The notes beneath the pieces were generated by a model. It made no database searches, was not told the DNA's origin, and saw only the letters and a list, made by a program, of their open reading frames with translations. A stretch of 64,000 bases of DNA from positions 52,395,626 through 52,459,625 of the forward strand of contig JAZBQD010000014.1 in NCBI GenBank assembly GCA_036583965.1, read 5' to 3'. Positions 42,601-55,121 of the stretch are shown here, in pieces (position 1 is the stretch's first letter; each line of letters opens with the position of its first letter). Both the position numbers and the translations under genes were made by a program. Source of the stretch: Prunella strophiata (taxonomy: Eukaryota > Chordata > Aves > Passeriformes > Prunellidae).

Positions 42601-43137
42601 ATGGTTAGCCCAGCTCCTCAGTCAAAGGCAAAGTGTTGAGAGTTGCCAGTTCTTAGGAAGAGTCTCAGCTCTGAGGTCTTAGAAAACTGAAACCAGATGC
42701 TCTATGTACAGCAGAAACAAGGAGGGTTTTTTCCTTTCCTTTTTCTTTTTAGATACATTTCTGAATCTTGCAGTTGGTTTAGGTTAAAATACTATGTGAG
42801 AATGGTTTGATCATACAATCAGCAAGCAGATAAATGAATCCTCCCACCAGTGGGTTGTTAATGATAGGAGTGGAAGGGCTGGTCTGCTTGTCTGTTACTA
42901 TTTACTTCCATGCATCTCAAATTGCATCCTCTGATCTTTAGAACATGACTTTTGGTTCTCAAAAGCCATTGAGGAAACGAGAGAAAATTGTAAATCTGGG
43001 ACCAGTAGTTGTACAGACAAATTGTGAGGCTTAGGTCTGTGATATTTTCAGGGCAGAAAGGATCATACATGTATGTGCACTTCCTGGGCAGCAGCATTTC
43101 CAAGTAAAAATTGCACTCTGTAGGAGTGGGGAGGCCT
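36677..43137. other. Non-coding DNA, no gene recognised
   Basis: No exon, RNA gene or named repeat was recognised. There is T16 at 38535-38550, a 10-base near-triplicate CCTCACAGAC/CCTCACAGAA/CCTCACC at about 40652-40678, and an AT-rich stretch at about 39100-39260. Open frames are short and unrelated to any family I know. Confidence 0.55.
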
Positions 43138-43459
43138 GTTCAGTGCTTAATGGGGACTCATAAGAAAAAGCAGAGTGGCTTTTTACCAGGACCTCTAGTG
43201 ACAGGATAAGGACAATGGTTTTAAACTGAAAGAGGATAGATTTAGATTAGACATTAGAATTAAATTTTCAGGATGGGGCTGGTGAGAAGTAGGAATAGGT
43301 TACCCAGAGAGGTTGTGGGATCTGTGGAAGTGCTCAAGGCCAGGTTGGAAGGGGTTTTGAGCAGCCTGGTCTATTGCAAGGTGTCCCTGCACAGAGCAGG
43401 GAAGTTGGACTAGATGATCTTTGAAAGGTTCTTCCACCTCAAACCATTCTATGATTCTC
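43138..43459 (+). mobile_element. CR1 LINE, short 3' fragment
   Basis: About 320 bases match the last part of CR1. Landmarks are TTTTACCAGGACCTCTAGTG, GGTTTTAAACTGAAAGAGGA, TAGATTTAGATTAGACATTA, GGTTACCCAGAGAGGTTGTG, CAAGGCCAGGTTGGAAGGGG and GGACTAGATGATCTTTGAAA, with the tail CCATTCTATGATTCT. The tail is better preserved than in the copy at 36125-36676, which hints at a younger insertion or different subfamily. It is 5'-truncated and carries no coding potential. The 5' edge is approximate. Confidence 0.85.
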
Positions 43460-46400
43460 AGTAAGTGTGTTCATCACCTACATCCTCCTAGAGCCCTCAA
43501 GGCAGGCCATGACAGGTCCAGCTGGCAAGTTCAGCTGGAGTAGGTTCAGAGCCCACCTGTGACAATTGACTGATTTTATTCCTGTCTGTCACATGTGTGT
43601 TGGAGCTGTTCTGTGGAGATTGTAGTCTTGTGCTCAGCATGACTGATGACTTGTAATTTCAAAGGACCTCTGTTTTGGAGGGGTTAGGCAGAGACTGGTG
43701 TGAAATAGGCAACAATACATTTTAATCATGCACTGTATCATGCTCCTTTTTTGAAATAAGTGTTCCTGTGTTGGACACTTCTGAAACAAAGAAAACACAT
43801 TTTATGACTGTGTTATACATCCATAAAAGGGGATTTTACAATTCTTTTGCTGACAGGCCCTTAAGTAGATAGACACAGGTAGGTGCTGCTGTCAGGTTCA
43901 TGCAAATTACTGGTTAACTAGCTATATAGGTTTGGAGTGAAATACATTGGAAGTACATAGAAGTGTACAGAGTGTCTGTCCAGGCAGATTGGATCAGCAG
44001 AAGTCAGTACTGTGCTGTTAGAGCCAGGGACACTCCATTCATTTGGATGAGCTTCGTGTGTTTATTAAAACAAAAACAAAACAAAACAACAATACACCAG
44101 GAAAAGCTAAACACAAGTTAAAATGCTGCAATTATCTTTTTTTTTTTTCACTTGTGGCAGCCAAAAGCCACAATAGGTAAATGAATAAGTGCAAGCAAAT
44201 GTGACTTGGAACATGCAGCCTGCTCTATATTTGTCCTTAACCCTTTATACTGTGTATGGTGTTTATTTTAGCATGTTCAATTTCCTGCAGGCACCTTTTT
44301 TGTGGATTCTATTCCCCTCATCTCCCCTTAAAAGCCTTACCAAATATTTACCATGTGCCCTTTCTTGCTATGCCTCTGCTTCTCCAAGCTGTTTCTGCCT
44401 TGTGTCTCCCCATCTTGTCCCAGCTCCACTCTCAGCTGCAGGAGTTATCTCTCTATGAGCAAAAGCAGCCCCCCAGGTTGTTGTTTCTGCTGGGTGGCTC
44501 CATCTGCATCAGCTCATCTTCATGGCTCCCTGGGGCAGGACTCCAGTTCATCCAGCACCATCTCTTCTGCACATTCATTCCTCCCCACTCCCCAAGCTGG
44601 AGTGAACACTGAGTATGGAGAGTATCAGCAGGTGCTACCAAGTCAAGCATGTCTCACTGTGGTTTTTTTGCTTCTGAGAAAGCATTAGGAAACAAAAGAG
44701 AAGGAAAAAGAAGTCAAGAAACAAAATAGGTGTTTCCAGGTGAGGTTTGAAAAAAGATAGGAAGTCAATAAGGCAGTGAGTATGTATGAGATCCCCACTG
44801 AGATCTGAAAATCACCTGAGGTTTCTGTCCCTTTATTTTCCCCCCCCCCCTTTTTTTTTTAATTTTTACCTCTTATTTTGTAATCTGAGACTTTACACAA
44901 GAGTATTCAGGCTGTTGTAGCAGCAAGTGTAAAAGAGGAAAACTTGGAGGCTGTGCCTAAGAAAAAAAGAAAATAAGGTGGGGGAAGGAGGAGCTGTAAG
45001 AAGATGAGAAAAGATGTGTGAGGCAAGAAAAATAAAAGGGCTTTTTAAAAGCCATTAATTTGAAGGACAGAGAGAAAAAAACCTCGCTTTAATCTCAGAG
45101 TGATCAAAATCAGCAACACCAACGTGAGGATACAAATGGTCCAAATGAAAGTTTAAAAAATTTCAAGGAAGACAAACCAGATAAACACCTGGGATTTATC
45201 TCCAATAGCAGAAGCCAGGAAAATTCTCTATTCCTCATCTATGTGTTTCTTAGCTCCTGACAATCAATAAACTTTCCATTTCAAGAGTTTCCCCCATCTA
45301 CTCCTCTCTCTTTGTGGCTTGCATTATCAGCTGCCTGAGTATACTACAGTGTATATTGTAGTATTCTATTGAGTGTGGTCAATAGCTTCCCATTTTCATA
45401 GAGCCTTAGTCCCATGTCTCAGTAGTCCTGGATAAATCACTGGCACAGACAGATAAATACATGAATATTAAGAATGCAGGGATCTGTTAAACCCAAACAC
45501 AAAAACAAAATAAAGAGAAACAGAAGAGTAGGAAGACAGCATGGTGATAAGGCAGGGAATCACAGCAGCAGTGAGAGGTAGAATTGGAATATTTTTTTGC
45601 ATTACTCACCATATTTGCATTTCATTAGTTTAAGGGTTAAAATTTATTTATCCCACTGATTTATAGGATCAATTTAATATGGCATTATGATTGCAGTTTA
45701 TACATGATTCTTCTATTAAGCCCTATGGCACTGTAATATAACAGGAAGACAAAAATGTTGGCTCTGCCTCGTGCCAAAATTCTGCATAGCTTTAAATGTC
45801 TGTGTGCTATTCTGCACAGTTGTATCTTAGTGAGCAAATCCTGACTCTTTGCAGCTCTCCTTTGGCTGTGCTCAAGTCAGCAAGGGGTACATGCAGGTTC
45901 AGGCTGCTGATACAGGGCTGCTGCTGCTGCTGCAAAAGGCTGCAGCTGCACCAGACATCAGAGCGTGGTTTGGTGCTTCTGCTTTGAGGAGGACGGCGAG
46001 ACCGATTGCCTGCCTGTGAACTCCCAGTTTGAGTTCATACGTGCTGGAAGTGTCCTTTTGACTTGAATATTTCTTTGTGCATGTGATAAATGGTTAATTG
46101 CAAGGTTAATTACACAGAAGAGCTGGTTCTGGCAAGGAAGGAGCCAGAATACTTTGTGTTTGTTTCCACATGGTCATGCTCAGATTCCCCCACGCTGGAA
46201 GAAAATCCGCCTCCTTTCTGGCTTCTTCCAAGGGAAGTCCGAAACCAGTCCTTGAAGATGACCTTATAGCACTGAAAACAAGCAATTCCGTTGTTGTAGC
46301 ATGGAGCTGGTGACACAGAGTCTCCTTTTACTATCAGTATAAATGCATTTTTTTGCTTGTGCTGTAATACTCTTAATAGTGCAAGGAAAGCCTGCAAATC

Positions 46401-48879
46401 AGCACTATCCTGACTCTGCGCTCTAATTCCCATGCTCCAGACTCTCATTTTCTGCAGGTTCACCAGCTAAAAGAAAAGAATATTTTTTTCCTGGGTTGCA
46501 GAAGGGATAAAATAACCCAGGGCTTACATGGAACTGGTGACTGTGCATGAGGCATCCCTGCTTTCTGCTGGACCTCTGTGGCCGCCTTGTGCAGTGGTTG
46601 CTAGCAGAAGTCATCCCCCCTTGAAGCTCAGGCAGCTGCAGCAGGTGTTTGCCCTTGTGGCCAAATCAGATGGGGCCATTTGCAGGATCAGGTAGCATAA
46701 AGTGTAAGTGGCTTTGGGAGTGCCTGGAGTGGCCTGTGGCCCTGTGCTGACTGCAGACTGATTCAGCTGGGTGTTAGTCCATAGGCCATCATTGGGATTA
46801 GTGCTCAGTGAGATTGTAGATAAAAATAAAATCTTAATTTTTGTTCGTTAGGAGATCTCATGGCTTCAACAAAATCACAAAGCCGGCCAAAGAGGAGATT
46901 CTGTGGGTTCAGATTCCTGACAAGTCAGCTGCTTGCTGTTAAACATGTAATTCAGCTGCTTTTCTTACAGATCAACTGCATCTTTGTAACACTTGAGAAA
47001 GTGAGGCCTCATTAGAATCGGGTGCTTCATTGCTACTGAGAGAATGGAGAAAAGCTCCATCCATCAGGAGGGATGAATGTGGAGCCCAAACTGAATGGGA
47101 GGTGTGGTGGCCCAGGAAGGCATGAATGCAGGTCTGCTTCTGCAGTGTTTCTCCTCTCTGTGTGTGCTCCTGCCTGCATTAGTGGGGCTGGAATCTGAAT
47201 GTGCAACCCTCTGTTTTGGGATGATAATATGAACACTTGTCTTCATAATAAAAAATAGGATTTGAAGAGACCTTTCTGGCATAAGCTAACCTTGTCTTAG
47301 AGTGGTTTATAATCTGTAATTGCTGGTAGTGAATGCTGTCAAATGAGGTCTCTCCACAGCAGCTGTTTTTGCTGACTTTTTTCTAAGCTGCTTGGCACTG
47401 TAAAATCTTGAAAATATTTTCACTTAAAATAAATTTTATTTTGATTCCTAAGACCAGCCAAAAAACCTGTCCTTGAACTCTGGCAGAATCTATGGCGTAA
47501 AAGACTTTCAAAATCAAAACATTGCCAGGTCTGACTGAAATGAACCAGGGAATTCATTAGAGTCTCTGCTTCGAAGAGTGCATATAAATCTGCCAAGTGC
47601 TACTCTTCTTTTTTGTTTACCTGCTGATGTTGCAGAAACAGGACATTATTGGAAGTTCTGGAGTGCAATAGCAAAATTTTTTAAGTATGCATTTTCTGAG
47701 TCTCATTACCTGTTGTTAATGTTCTTTTGAGTGACTCCTAGTTGAAAAATTAAGGCTCACATGGCTCCTTCTTGCTCTGAATTTGGATCAGAATATTAAA
47801 TACTTTAAAGTTCAGGTGTGCATGGATGAAAGGTTTTGATTCCAGCTACTAACAGTGTTATTAATTTAGCTTGAAGCTAATAATATAATTATTGATATGA
47901 ATTCTGAATTTTCTAGCTGTTTGCCTCTCTTAAACTTTTGACACAGTCCTGCCAATTTAGCATCAAAGTTCATGAGAGTCCTTGTCATAGGTGTGCTGGG
48001 ATGCTGATGGATGTAGAACCTACTGTAAAAGGCAGTTGTGTTCCTCAGCTGTTAATACAATTTCAATGCCTGGAGAAACCTTTTCTAAGATGGGACAAGA
48101 AAACATCTGTTTGGCTTGGTGGCATGCATCAATAGTGTTTTACTGTAGTTGCCAAGGATACTAGAGCTGGATGAGATACCCTGTTAAGTCCCCTCCCTAC
48201 CCCTTTGAAGCCTGTGAGACGCGAGAAAGATTTGGTGATCTTTGGTAAATGATTGGTGGTTCAGGTTCCCAAAACTCATCTTTTTGACTTATGTGAAGGC
48301 TGATAAGGATGTAAGCAAAAGTCACAAAAAGTCCTTAAAATTCCCTTTGGATCATCTTGCCCATACAACATTTCCTCATTGTTTCAAATACATCCCTTTG
48401 CCCTTGAGCTTCCAGCTAACCAGGCTGTGGGATGCTACAGTGTCTACTTGGGTTAATGGGTTGTCTCAGGCAGTGAGTTATCTGAGATCTTTTTGCTGCT
48501 GATAGCTCAGATCTTCTGAAAGATGAGAGTCTCCAGAGTGATGGAAACATCTTCTTGCTCGTGCCCCTTTCCCTGAGGAAGCATGCAGTGCATACTCTCC
48601 TCTTCCAGCCACTGCTGGCCTCTGCTGATGATGTGGGCACAGGATATAGATTCACTCCTCTTTGGACCAAGTAAAACTCATTCTTGACAGATGAAACCAT
48701 GGTATAGGTATATTGTGTTTGCATAGCAAGGGTTTGGTAATGGGGACTACAAGGGTGTCTTCTGTGAGAAGCTGCCAGAAGTTTCCCCCATCCATGTCCA
48801 AGAGAGCCAATGCCAGCCAGCTCCAAAACAGACCTGGACTGGTCAGGACCAAGCCACTCAGCAATGATGGTAGCACCCT
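43460..48879. other. Non-coding DNA with homopolymer tracts
   Basis: No gene was recognised. The stretch holds an A/C-rich simple repeat at about 44066-44093, T-rich sequence near 44139-44149, a C11-T10 strand-asymmetric tract at 44840-44860, and five CTG units at 45918-45932. Several open frames of 80 to 140 codons overlap in competing frames at 44189-44688 and 48416-48942 and show no family features. The region 48480-48880 may include the upstream end of the LTR-type element described at 48880-49730, but its edge is not clear. Confidence 0.5.
44840..44860 (+). repeat. C11-T10 polypyrimidine tract
   Basis: Eleven C are followed directly by ten T on the plus strand. Such strand-asymmetric tracts are prone to length errors and can form triplex structures. 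Confidence 0.85.
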
Positions 48880-49730
48880 CATTAATAACAGATTTAAGGA
48901 TAACAGATTTAAGGGGAAAAAACTACTGTGCAACAGAAGCAAGGAGAGAGTAGTAAAAAAATGTGAGACAACTCTTTAGACACCAAAGTCAGTGAAGGAA
49001 GATGGGGAGGGAGGAGATGCTCCAGGCATTGAGCTGAGATTCCCTGCAGCCCGTGGTGCAGCCCATGGGGAGGCAGCTGTGGCCCTGCAGCCCAGGGAGG
49101 AGCACAGGGAGCAGAGATCCACCTGCAGCCCCTGGTAGGACCTGTGGCCTGTGGGGACAGAGGAGCCCCACTGCAGCAGTTTGCTGGCAGGATTTGTGAC
49201 CCTGGGGGACCTGCACTGGAGCAGTCTGTTCCTGAAGGACTGCAGCTTGTGGAAGGGATCCACTCTGGAAAAGTTCATGAAGACCTTCAGCCCATGGGAA
49301 GGAATCATTTTGGAGAAGACCATGAATGACTGTCTCATGTGGGACAGAGCACATGCTGGAGCAGTAGAAGAGTGTGACAAGGAGGGAGTGGCAGAGATGT
49401 GATGAACCGACTGCAGCTGCCATTCCCCACCTCTCTGTGCTGCTTGCAGGGAGAAAGTAGAGAACTTGGGAGTAAAATTGAGCCCAGGAAATAGGGAGGG
49501 TGTGGGGAAAAGGTTTTTTAAAGTTTGGTTTCAGTTCTCATTATCTTTCTCTGATTTTAATTGGCAACAAATTAAAATAATTTCCTTAAGTTGCAGCTGT
49601 TTTACCTGTGACAGTAATTGATGAGTGATATCTGCCTGTCCTTATCTCAACCCCTGATCCTTTCATCATGTTTTTCTCACCCTGTTTAGCCAAGGAATGG
49701 AGAAATAACATGATTTAGTAGGTACCACAG
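48880..49730 (+). mobile_element. LTR-type avian retroelement fragment with internal imperfect tandem repeats
   Basis: The segment resembles, in order, a common avian repeat I recall. It has a TATTTAAG-like region (here a 15-base duplication TAACAGATTTAAGGA at 48886-48915), CTGTGCAACAG, GACACCAAAGTCAGTGAAGG and CTGAGATTCCCTGCAGCCCG. Then come degenerate repeats of about 45 bases of the type CTGGAGCAG..TTCATGAAG..CCATGGGAAG at about 49205-49375. The end has a TTTTAATTGGCAACAAATTA stretch, where a polyadenylation signal seems to be lost, followed by CTGTCCTTATCTCAACCCCT. Repeat-derived open frames occur on both strands and are not genes. The exact ends and family name are uncertain, and no target-site duplication was identified. 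Confidence 0.65.
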
Positions 49731-52700
49731 CTTATTCTTGATATAAGAAACCCAGGTTTTCAGTAACATGAATTTGTGTTTCCATGTGTCTTCCATTTGT
49801 TTTCCCAGGGACTGCAGGAAACACCAACAGAATGCATAGGGACTGAGGGTGTAGCATTCATTATTTCCTTGGCAAATCCTTACTTTTCAACTAGTCCTTG
49901 TAACAGAAGATCCATGTCAATATAACAATTGCACATATTAAAAAAAAAAAAAAAAAAAGAAATCTTATATTATTGAAAATTACTAAAAAAAAGAAAAAAG
50001 AAAACATTTAAAAATTTGTCTCGTGAAAACAAGCAAAGCTTTTGTCTTCTACACCAGGAATAGAAACTAAACTAACCAGGAATAGAATTAAAGTATTTGT
50101 CCATATGTTACCAGTTTACAGGCAGTTTGACCTGATGGGATTTTTTTTGACCCGATAGGATTATTTGTTCCATATAAAGATGGTCTATACATCTTAGCAA
50201 ATTGTGTTTTGAGAAGTGAAAGGGAAGGAAAATTGCTCCTTTTGAGCAGTATGGGCTATCACAGCATCTAATGAAGAGGATATTGGTTTCTCATTCTCCA
50301 CAGCATGACCTCCCACAGTTTTCTGACCCACAGGTCCCATCTGCTAACAGCAGACTCTCACAGCTGCAGGGATGGACACCATCACAGTGATCACTATTCT
50401 CACTGGTTCTACCAATTTTGGGTGTGTGGCATAGTGTGCCAACAAAGCTGCTCCTCTGTCCAAAACCTTTCTCTTGTGCTCTTGTGAAATGGGTTTGAAA
50501 TCCTGCAGTGTTGCTTCAGGTGATTCATTCTCTGAACCAGTGAGCTCCATTGCTCATTTGTTTTAGGAAATAGTAGTAAACATTGTAACTGAGGAAGAGT
50601 TTACTTCTACCTACAGTTCTTGCAGATGTAGAAGTTTTGAAATCCAGACTGAAAATCTGCTCATCCCTTGCTTCTCATACATTTTCCAGTTTCTGTTTTG
50701 ACTTCTTTTGAGCCCAAAACTGAAAGTTGAATTCTTTTCAACCTTTGGCACACTTAATACAAGCTGAAATGTTACTCAAAATGAGAGAGAAGAGAATTTT
50801 CATTCATTTTTCCCCAAATAACCATGCCATTGGAGCGCATTCTTTGGATTTCACCTTTTTTTATGTCACAATTTTTGAATCTTTTTTATCAATTTTTTTT
50901 TCCAATTTAGGTGTCTTGTACATCTTTTGGGGTCCCTCTGATGAAGGGAAAGTTTGCTGGAAGAACCACAGTTTTCTGGCATCTCTTGCCATTAAAGCAT
51001 ATCAGCACCTGCCTTGCTTGGCAAAAGTGCTTGTCTCTAGACCAGAATTTCAAGTAAAAAAATTTTGTCTGGATGAGAGGATGTAGCAGGGCTTAATTAG
51101 TATATATGTGATTAATGAAGAAATACTCTGCAAAAAAACCACAGAAGCTAAAATGTTGAGATTATTCCTTCAGTGAAGATTTTCTTGTCTGTTGTTTTTT
51201 TGGAAATAACTTGTTTTAGTTCTTAGTTATTCCATTTTCAGGCAAAATTTGGTATTCTTTCACTTCAGCTGAAGCAAATGTGAGAAATTAATTAGCATAA
51301 AGCTGAAGCTATATCAAAGGCTAAGGTGATGGGGAATGGCTGGAAAGTTGAAGGTTCCTGTGTTCAGGCACAGCAGATGATTTTACACTGAAGGAGAGCA
51401 CCTGCCAAGTCAGCATGCTGCTAGTGCTAGTTCTTAGGGCTGTTTATAATAATGTGAAGTCAATTTGAAGCTCACTTTGTGCTTGTAGATTACAGATGCT
51501 CCTTTTTCTGCATGCCTTTTGAAAAATTGGGTGTTATTTAAGGTTACTGGTCTAGCATGAATAGGAATATACAAAGTTATGGGTACTTTAAAATTGATCT
51601 CTGTGGGGCAGAACTCTGGTAGTTTTGTGATTACCAACACAGTGTCACTTTATGGCAGCTCCCCTGCATGAAGTGTTCTCCTGGGTACCCTCTGTTTCCT
51701 GCACATAGCTCTAGAATTTCGTATTTCTTGTAGGAAACAGTAGAGGGGACAAGAGACTGGATGGAGAAAAGACTCTGGGAGAGGAAAAAAAATTATATGA
51801 GCAAATGCTCTGCTAGTCTTCTTTTATCCTGAGTCTGCTAAATTGAGGGTGGAAGGTGTATGGCAGCTCTCAGGACCAGGGCATGACTTAGAGTAAGCCA
51901 CCCAGGCCTGTGTGTAAATACAGTGTGTGATTAAGCCTCTGGAAATACATTTCCTGTGCAGAACATCCATGGATTCTGTGCTCCAGCCTATGCTTCTTAC
52001 ACCTTTTCTCTTGTGTTTCTGCAACTTGTTCATTTAAAAGGGAAGTTTTTCCCAGCAGGAGGCTGCTTCTTGATACATTCCCAGAGCATCTAATTCAGTA
52101 CAGCACCTGTGTTAATAGCAGCTCTGGCATTCTTATCACACCAGCTGGTCATAGAAGGATTCTTCCAGCTGCTTCTTCCCAATTAAGTTAAAAACAGGTG
52201 AAAGTGGCCTGTGGTTGTAGTTCATCTCATTTAATTCTATTTGCTTTTTTAATTTTCTTAAGCCTGCTATTTGATAAGTGAATGAGAGTTTAATTCTGAA
52301 TCTCTTCATAGTGTATTTAATTTTTGTTTACTGTTTGCTTTGGAGAAAGGATGGAAAGTGAAACTAGTAAGTACAGAGAATGATGAACTGTTACCTTGCA
52401 TAGAGATCTGAGCTAATCTGATGGGGGTTGGCATGAGACAGGAGTGGCAGGGAGTAAATAACAAAAACAGACAAATAAACAAGCAAAGATAAGGCATTAC
52501 TAATGGAGAGTGCATGTAATTCTGAATAATTTAAGTCAAAAATTTTATAAGTAAACAAGGCAGAAAATAGTAGGGAGAAGCCATTACCCATTTTTATACA
52601 GAGAGCTAATGATTCCTCTAAGAGACTGGTTTAGACATGCAAAATGTACTTTTTATTAAGTTCTGGTTCTGGTATGGACCAGCAAGACTCTTTGTTCTTC

Positions 52701-54642
52701 TGGGACAAAGGCAGGAGTATTGCAAATGCAGCTTTTGTGTCCTGGGTGCCACCAATGGACAAAATGGGTTTTTTCAATCTGCTGAAAACCAGGAACGTGG
52801 AGGGGAACTGAGTACTGAAATTAAGTTACAATGAATTATTTTCCATTCATTTAAGGCATATTTTGTAAGTAGAGCTATTTATGGGGGTTTCTTTGACTGA
52901 GAGCAGAAATTATAATAATCTAAAAATAATTACCTTGTGAGAAAAGCAGGAACAAATGGATCTCAATTCTGCGTTTGATCCTTGTGCAATAGGTAATAGA
53001 GTGATAAAACTGGTGTGAAGAAACACTGCAGTAGTGTGTCAAGCTGGTTTTTTTATTTCATTGCAGATAAATGTAAGGGATAATATTTGAAACTACATGA
53101 CAAGCATTATCACATAACATTTAGCAATGGAGAAGTAAGATGGGATCAAAGCTGGGAAATTGAAGTCCTTGGGAACAGTAAGAAAAGAGAAGAATTCAGA
53201 GGAACTCTGGGTTCCTTAGAGCAGGTCAACTGTTGTTGTAAGGAGATCCAACACTTCATTACATTGCAAAGCATGTGCTAAAGTCTGTGTGTCTGGAGAA
53301 TAGGTTATAATTCCTAGCTTTTTCTTGGTCACTGTCATAGGGACTCAATCTATCATTAGAAAGTCCAGCTTGTGCTGCTGGTGATGTATTCTCGTGTCTG
53401 TGGCATCATTTTATAGCCAGCTACTCAGTTTGGTACACAGTAGGAGCTTCAGCAAAACAAGATTGAAGTTACTGTTTTATTTATCCTGAGTTACAATTTA
53501 GGAGGTTTTTGGGGATTTAGAGGTTAAGTTCAGTCTGATTTTAGGGCAGTTGTTCTCACCATTGCACATGCTTTTTCTCCACAGAGGAGCAAAACACACT
53601 CAAATACTGGAGGACAGGCATTGTCTTTATGCATTGCTGGCAATGCTGAGGTGGTTTGGGAAGCTCACAGATGACTTATGTTCACAGCAAAAGTCCTTCC
53701 TTCCCTGTTCAAACTTTTACATCCAGCTTGTTAACATTTCATCTTAGTTATCCAGTATAAATGATGATTCAGCCATTCTCTTTCACATCCCATTGAGTCT
53801 ATTGCTCTTGCCAAAACAGAAGTAATAGGTGACAAAGGAGCATGGTTCCTTTACTGTTATTTTTTAAAGTTTGGGATTTTTTTCAGTTTCTGTTTTTGGC
53901 ATTTAATGTTCTTTTCCTCCTCCTATGAGACTGTTGCCTGTTAGATTGCTTTGTTAAATGTTTCTCTTGTCTTTTCTGTGTTTTTTATTGTTCCCTTTCT
54001 ATTTAGACTCCAGATATTTTCAGATTCAACTTGAGATTCCCTGTAAATTTGCAAATTCTTTCCTCATCAGATTAAAGAATCCCATGGCTGACTTTGAAAA
54101 TGAAAATATGGTGGATTATATTTGATCTTCCACCAAGCAGTATTCATCTTTTTCCGCTAACATCAAGTGTCCAAGCATGCCACCTTTTGTTTTCTGCTCT
54201 CAGAACTAAACACTTTGAGAAAACATTAAAAACATGTTCAGGCCTTAGGAAATCAGCCAAGACTCCTCATTTAACTCTTCAGATTAGAATTAGATCCCTG
54301 CTTATAAGTTTCAGAAGGTCTTTCTCTAATTCCAAACAGCCAGGCAATCTGCTTGGGAACTAACAATTCTGAAAGGGATTTTTTTAAAAAAATGTAACAG
54401 AATCATAATAAAAAAAAAATGTTAAGTGATGTTCTTAAGACAGATTTTAAACTATTAAGTTGCAGTGCTCTAGTGAATGGAAGTGTTGGAGCTTAATGCA
54501 TACCAACAGTAAAAGGCAATGTTGCATATTAAGGGTCTACCATCTTCTGGCTTCACATTGATGAAGGATTAGTGTAATGCCTTCTCAAAATGCATCAGCA
54601 GCGAGATCCAGACTTGTTTGAATGCAGTGGAAGTTTTTTTCC

Positions 54643-54672
54643 TTGTATTGTGGGGAAAAGCCCACAATACAA
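54643..54672. repeat. Perfect 12-bp hairpin
   Basis: TTGTATTGTGGG (54643-54654) and CCCACAATACAA (54661-54672) are exact reverse complements separated by the six bases GAAAAG. The hairpin lies about 450 bases before the PLXNB2 start exon, in the upstream intron. Function is unknown; the stem is too short for a typical microRNA precursor. Confidence 0.75.
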
Positions 54673-54855
54673 AATGTTTCCCACATGCTTTTCTGTAAAT
54701 TTTCCCCCCACACACCTCTTAGGAGGAGCTACCTGAATTATTCTCCAAATTGTTTTTAAAACTTCAGCAGTAAATAATTGACACAGTAAGATGCTGTCTG
54801 GACAAGCACTACCACATTTTGTCCCTCCTTGTTGTTTCAAGCTGGCTGTTCTCAT

Positions 54856-54900
54856 TGTGCTTTAGCACAATCATATAATCAATCTAATTGGTTATATGAT
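54856..54900. repeat. Two adjoining hairpins
   Basis: TGTGC-TTTA-GCACA (54856-54869) is followed directly by a 14-base stem (54870-54883 with 54887-54900, one G-T pair) closed by a three-base loop. The second stem is almost entirely A/T. Both lie about 210-250 bases before the splice acceptor at 55108. They could be a relic of a small inverted-repeat element or chance in AT-rich DNA. Confidence 0.7.
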
Positions 54901-55084
54901 CATCATTTAGACATATGACCTTGTTAAATCCTTCCCCAACAGATTGAATTGCTAGGCAATTAACAGGATTTGAGGCTTTCCATAATCTTCATGCTGTCTA
55001 CACATGCACAAGGATAAGTGTATTTAAGTCATGAAAAACTTCCACATTTCTGTTTTGTGTAAATTATTTTCTGTATGTTTCATG

Positions 55085-55121
55085 TCAGTCTTTTCTTTCC
55101 CTTTTTAGGTACTACATAGAA
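55085..55121 (+). promoter_or_regulatory. PLXNB2: Splice acceptor, 13-base 5'UTR remnant and start context of PLXNB2
   Basis: A pyrimidine-rich run (TCTTTTCTTTCCCTTTTTAG) ends at 55108. It is followed by 13 bases and then the ATG at 55122. This is a canonical 3' splice site, so the start-codon exon is not the first exon and the transcription start lies further upstream. G at -3 and G at +4 give a favourable initiation context. There is no in-frame stop in the 13 bases. The position of the upstream non-coding exon cannot be read from sequence alone. Confidence 0.8.

Larger units (their letters stand above)
49731..55084. other. Non-coding DNA leading to the PLXNB2 start exon
   Basis: This stretch holds A19 at 49940-49958 followed by further A-rich sequence to about 50012. 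A direct repeat ACCAGGAATAGAA occurs at 50053 and 50075. Hairpins sit at 54643-54672 and 54856-54900. An open frame of 119 codons at 50727-51086 shows no domain or family similarity I can recognise and is not called. The part nearest 55108 is intron, because it ends in a splice acceptor. Confidence 0.55.

Noticed and set aside
45918..45932. Five CTG units as a trinucleotide-repeat locus
   Set aside because: The run is too short to be notable.
48976..49423. Two overlapping minus-strand frames of 134 and 144 codons
   Set aside because: They lie entirely within the LTR-type repeat and are open because of its GC-rich tandem units.
50727..51086. Open frame of 119 codons on the plus strand
   Set aside because: The composition is that of translated AT-rich DNA and I recognise no family; there is no supporting splice structure.
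53550..53747. Open frame following a TTTTTCTCCACAG acceptor-like site
   Set aside because: The translation has no family similarity and the signal is isolated.
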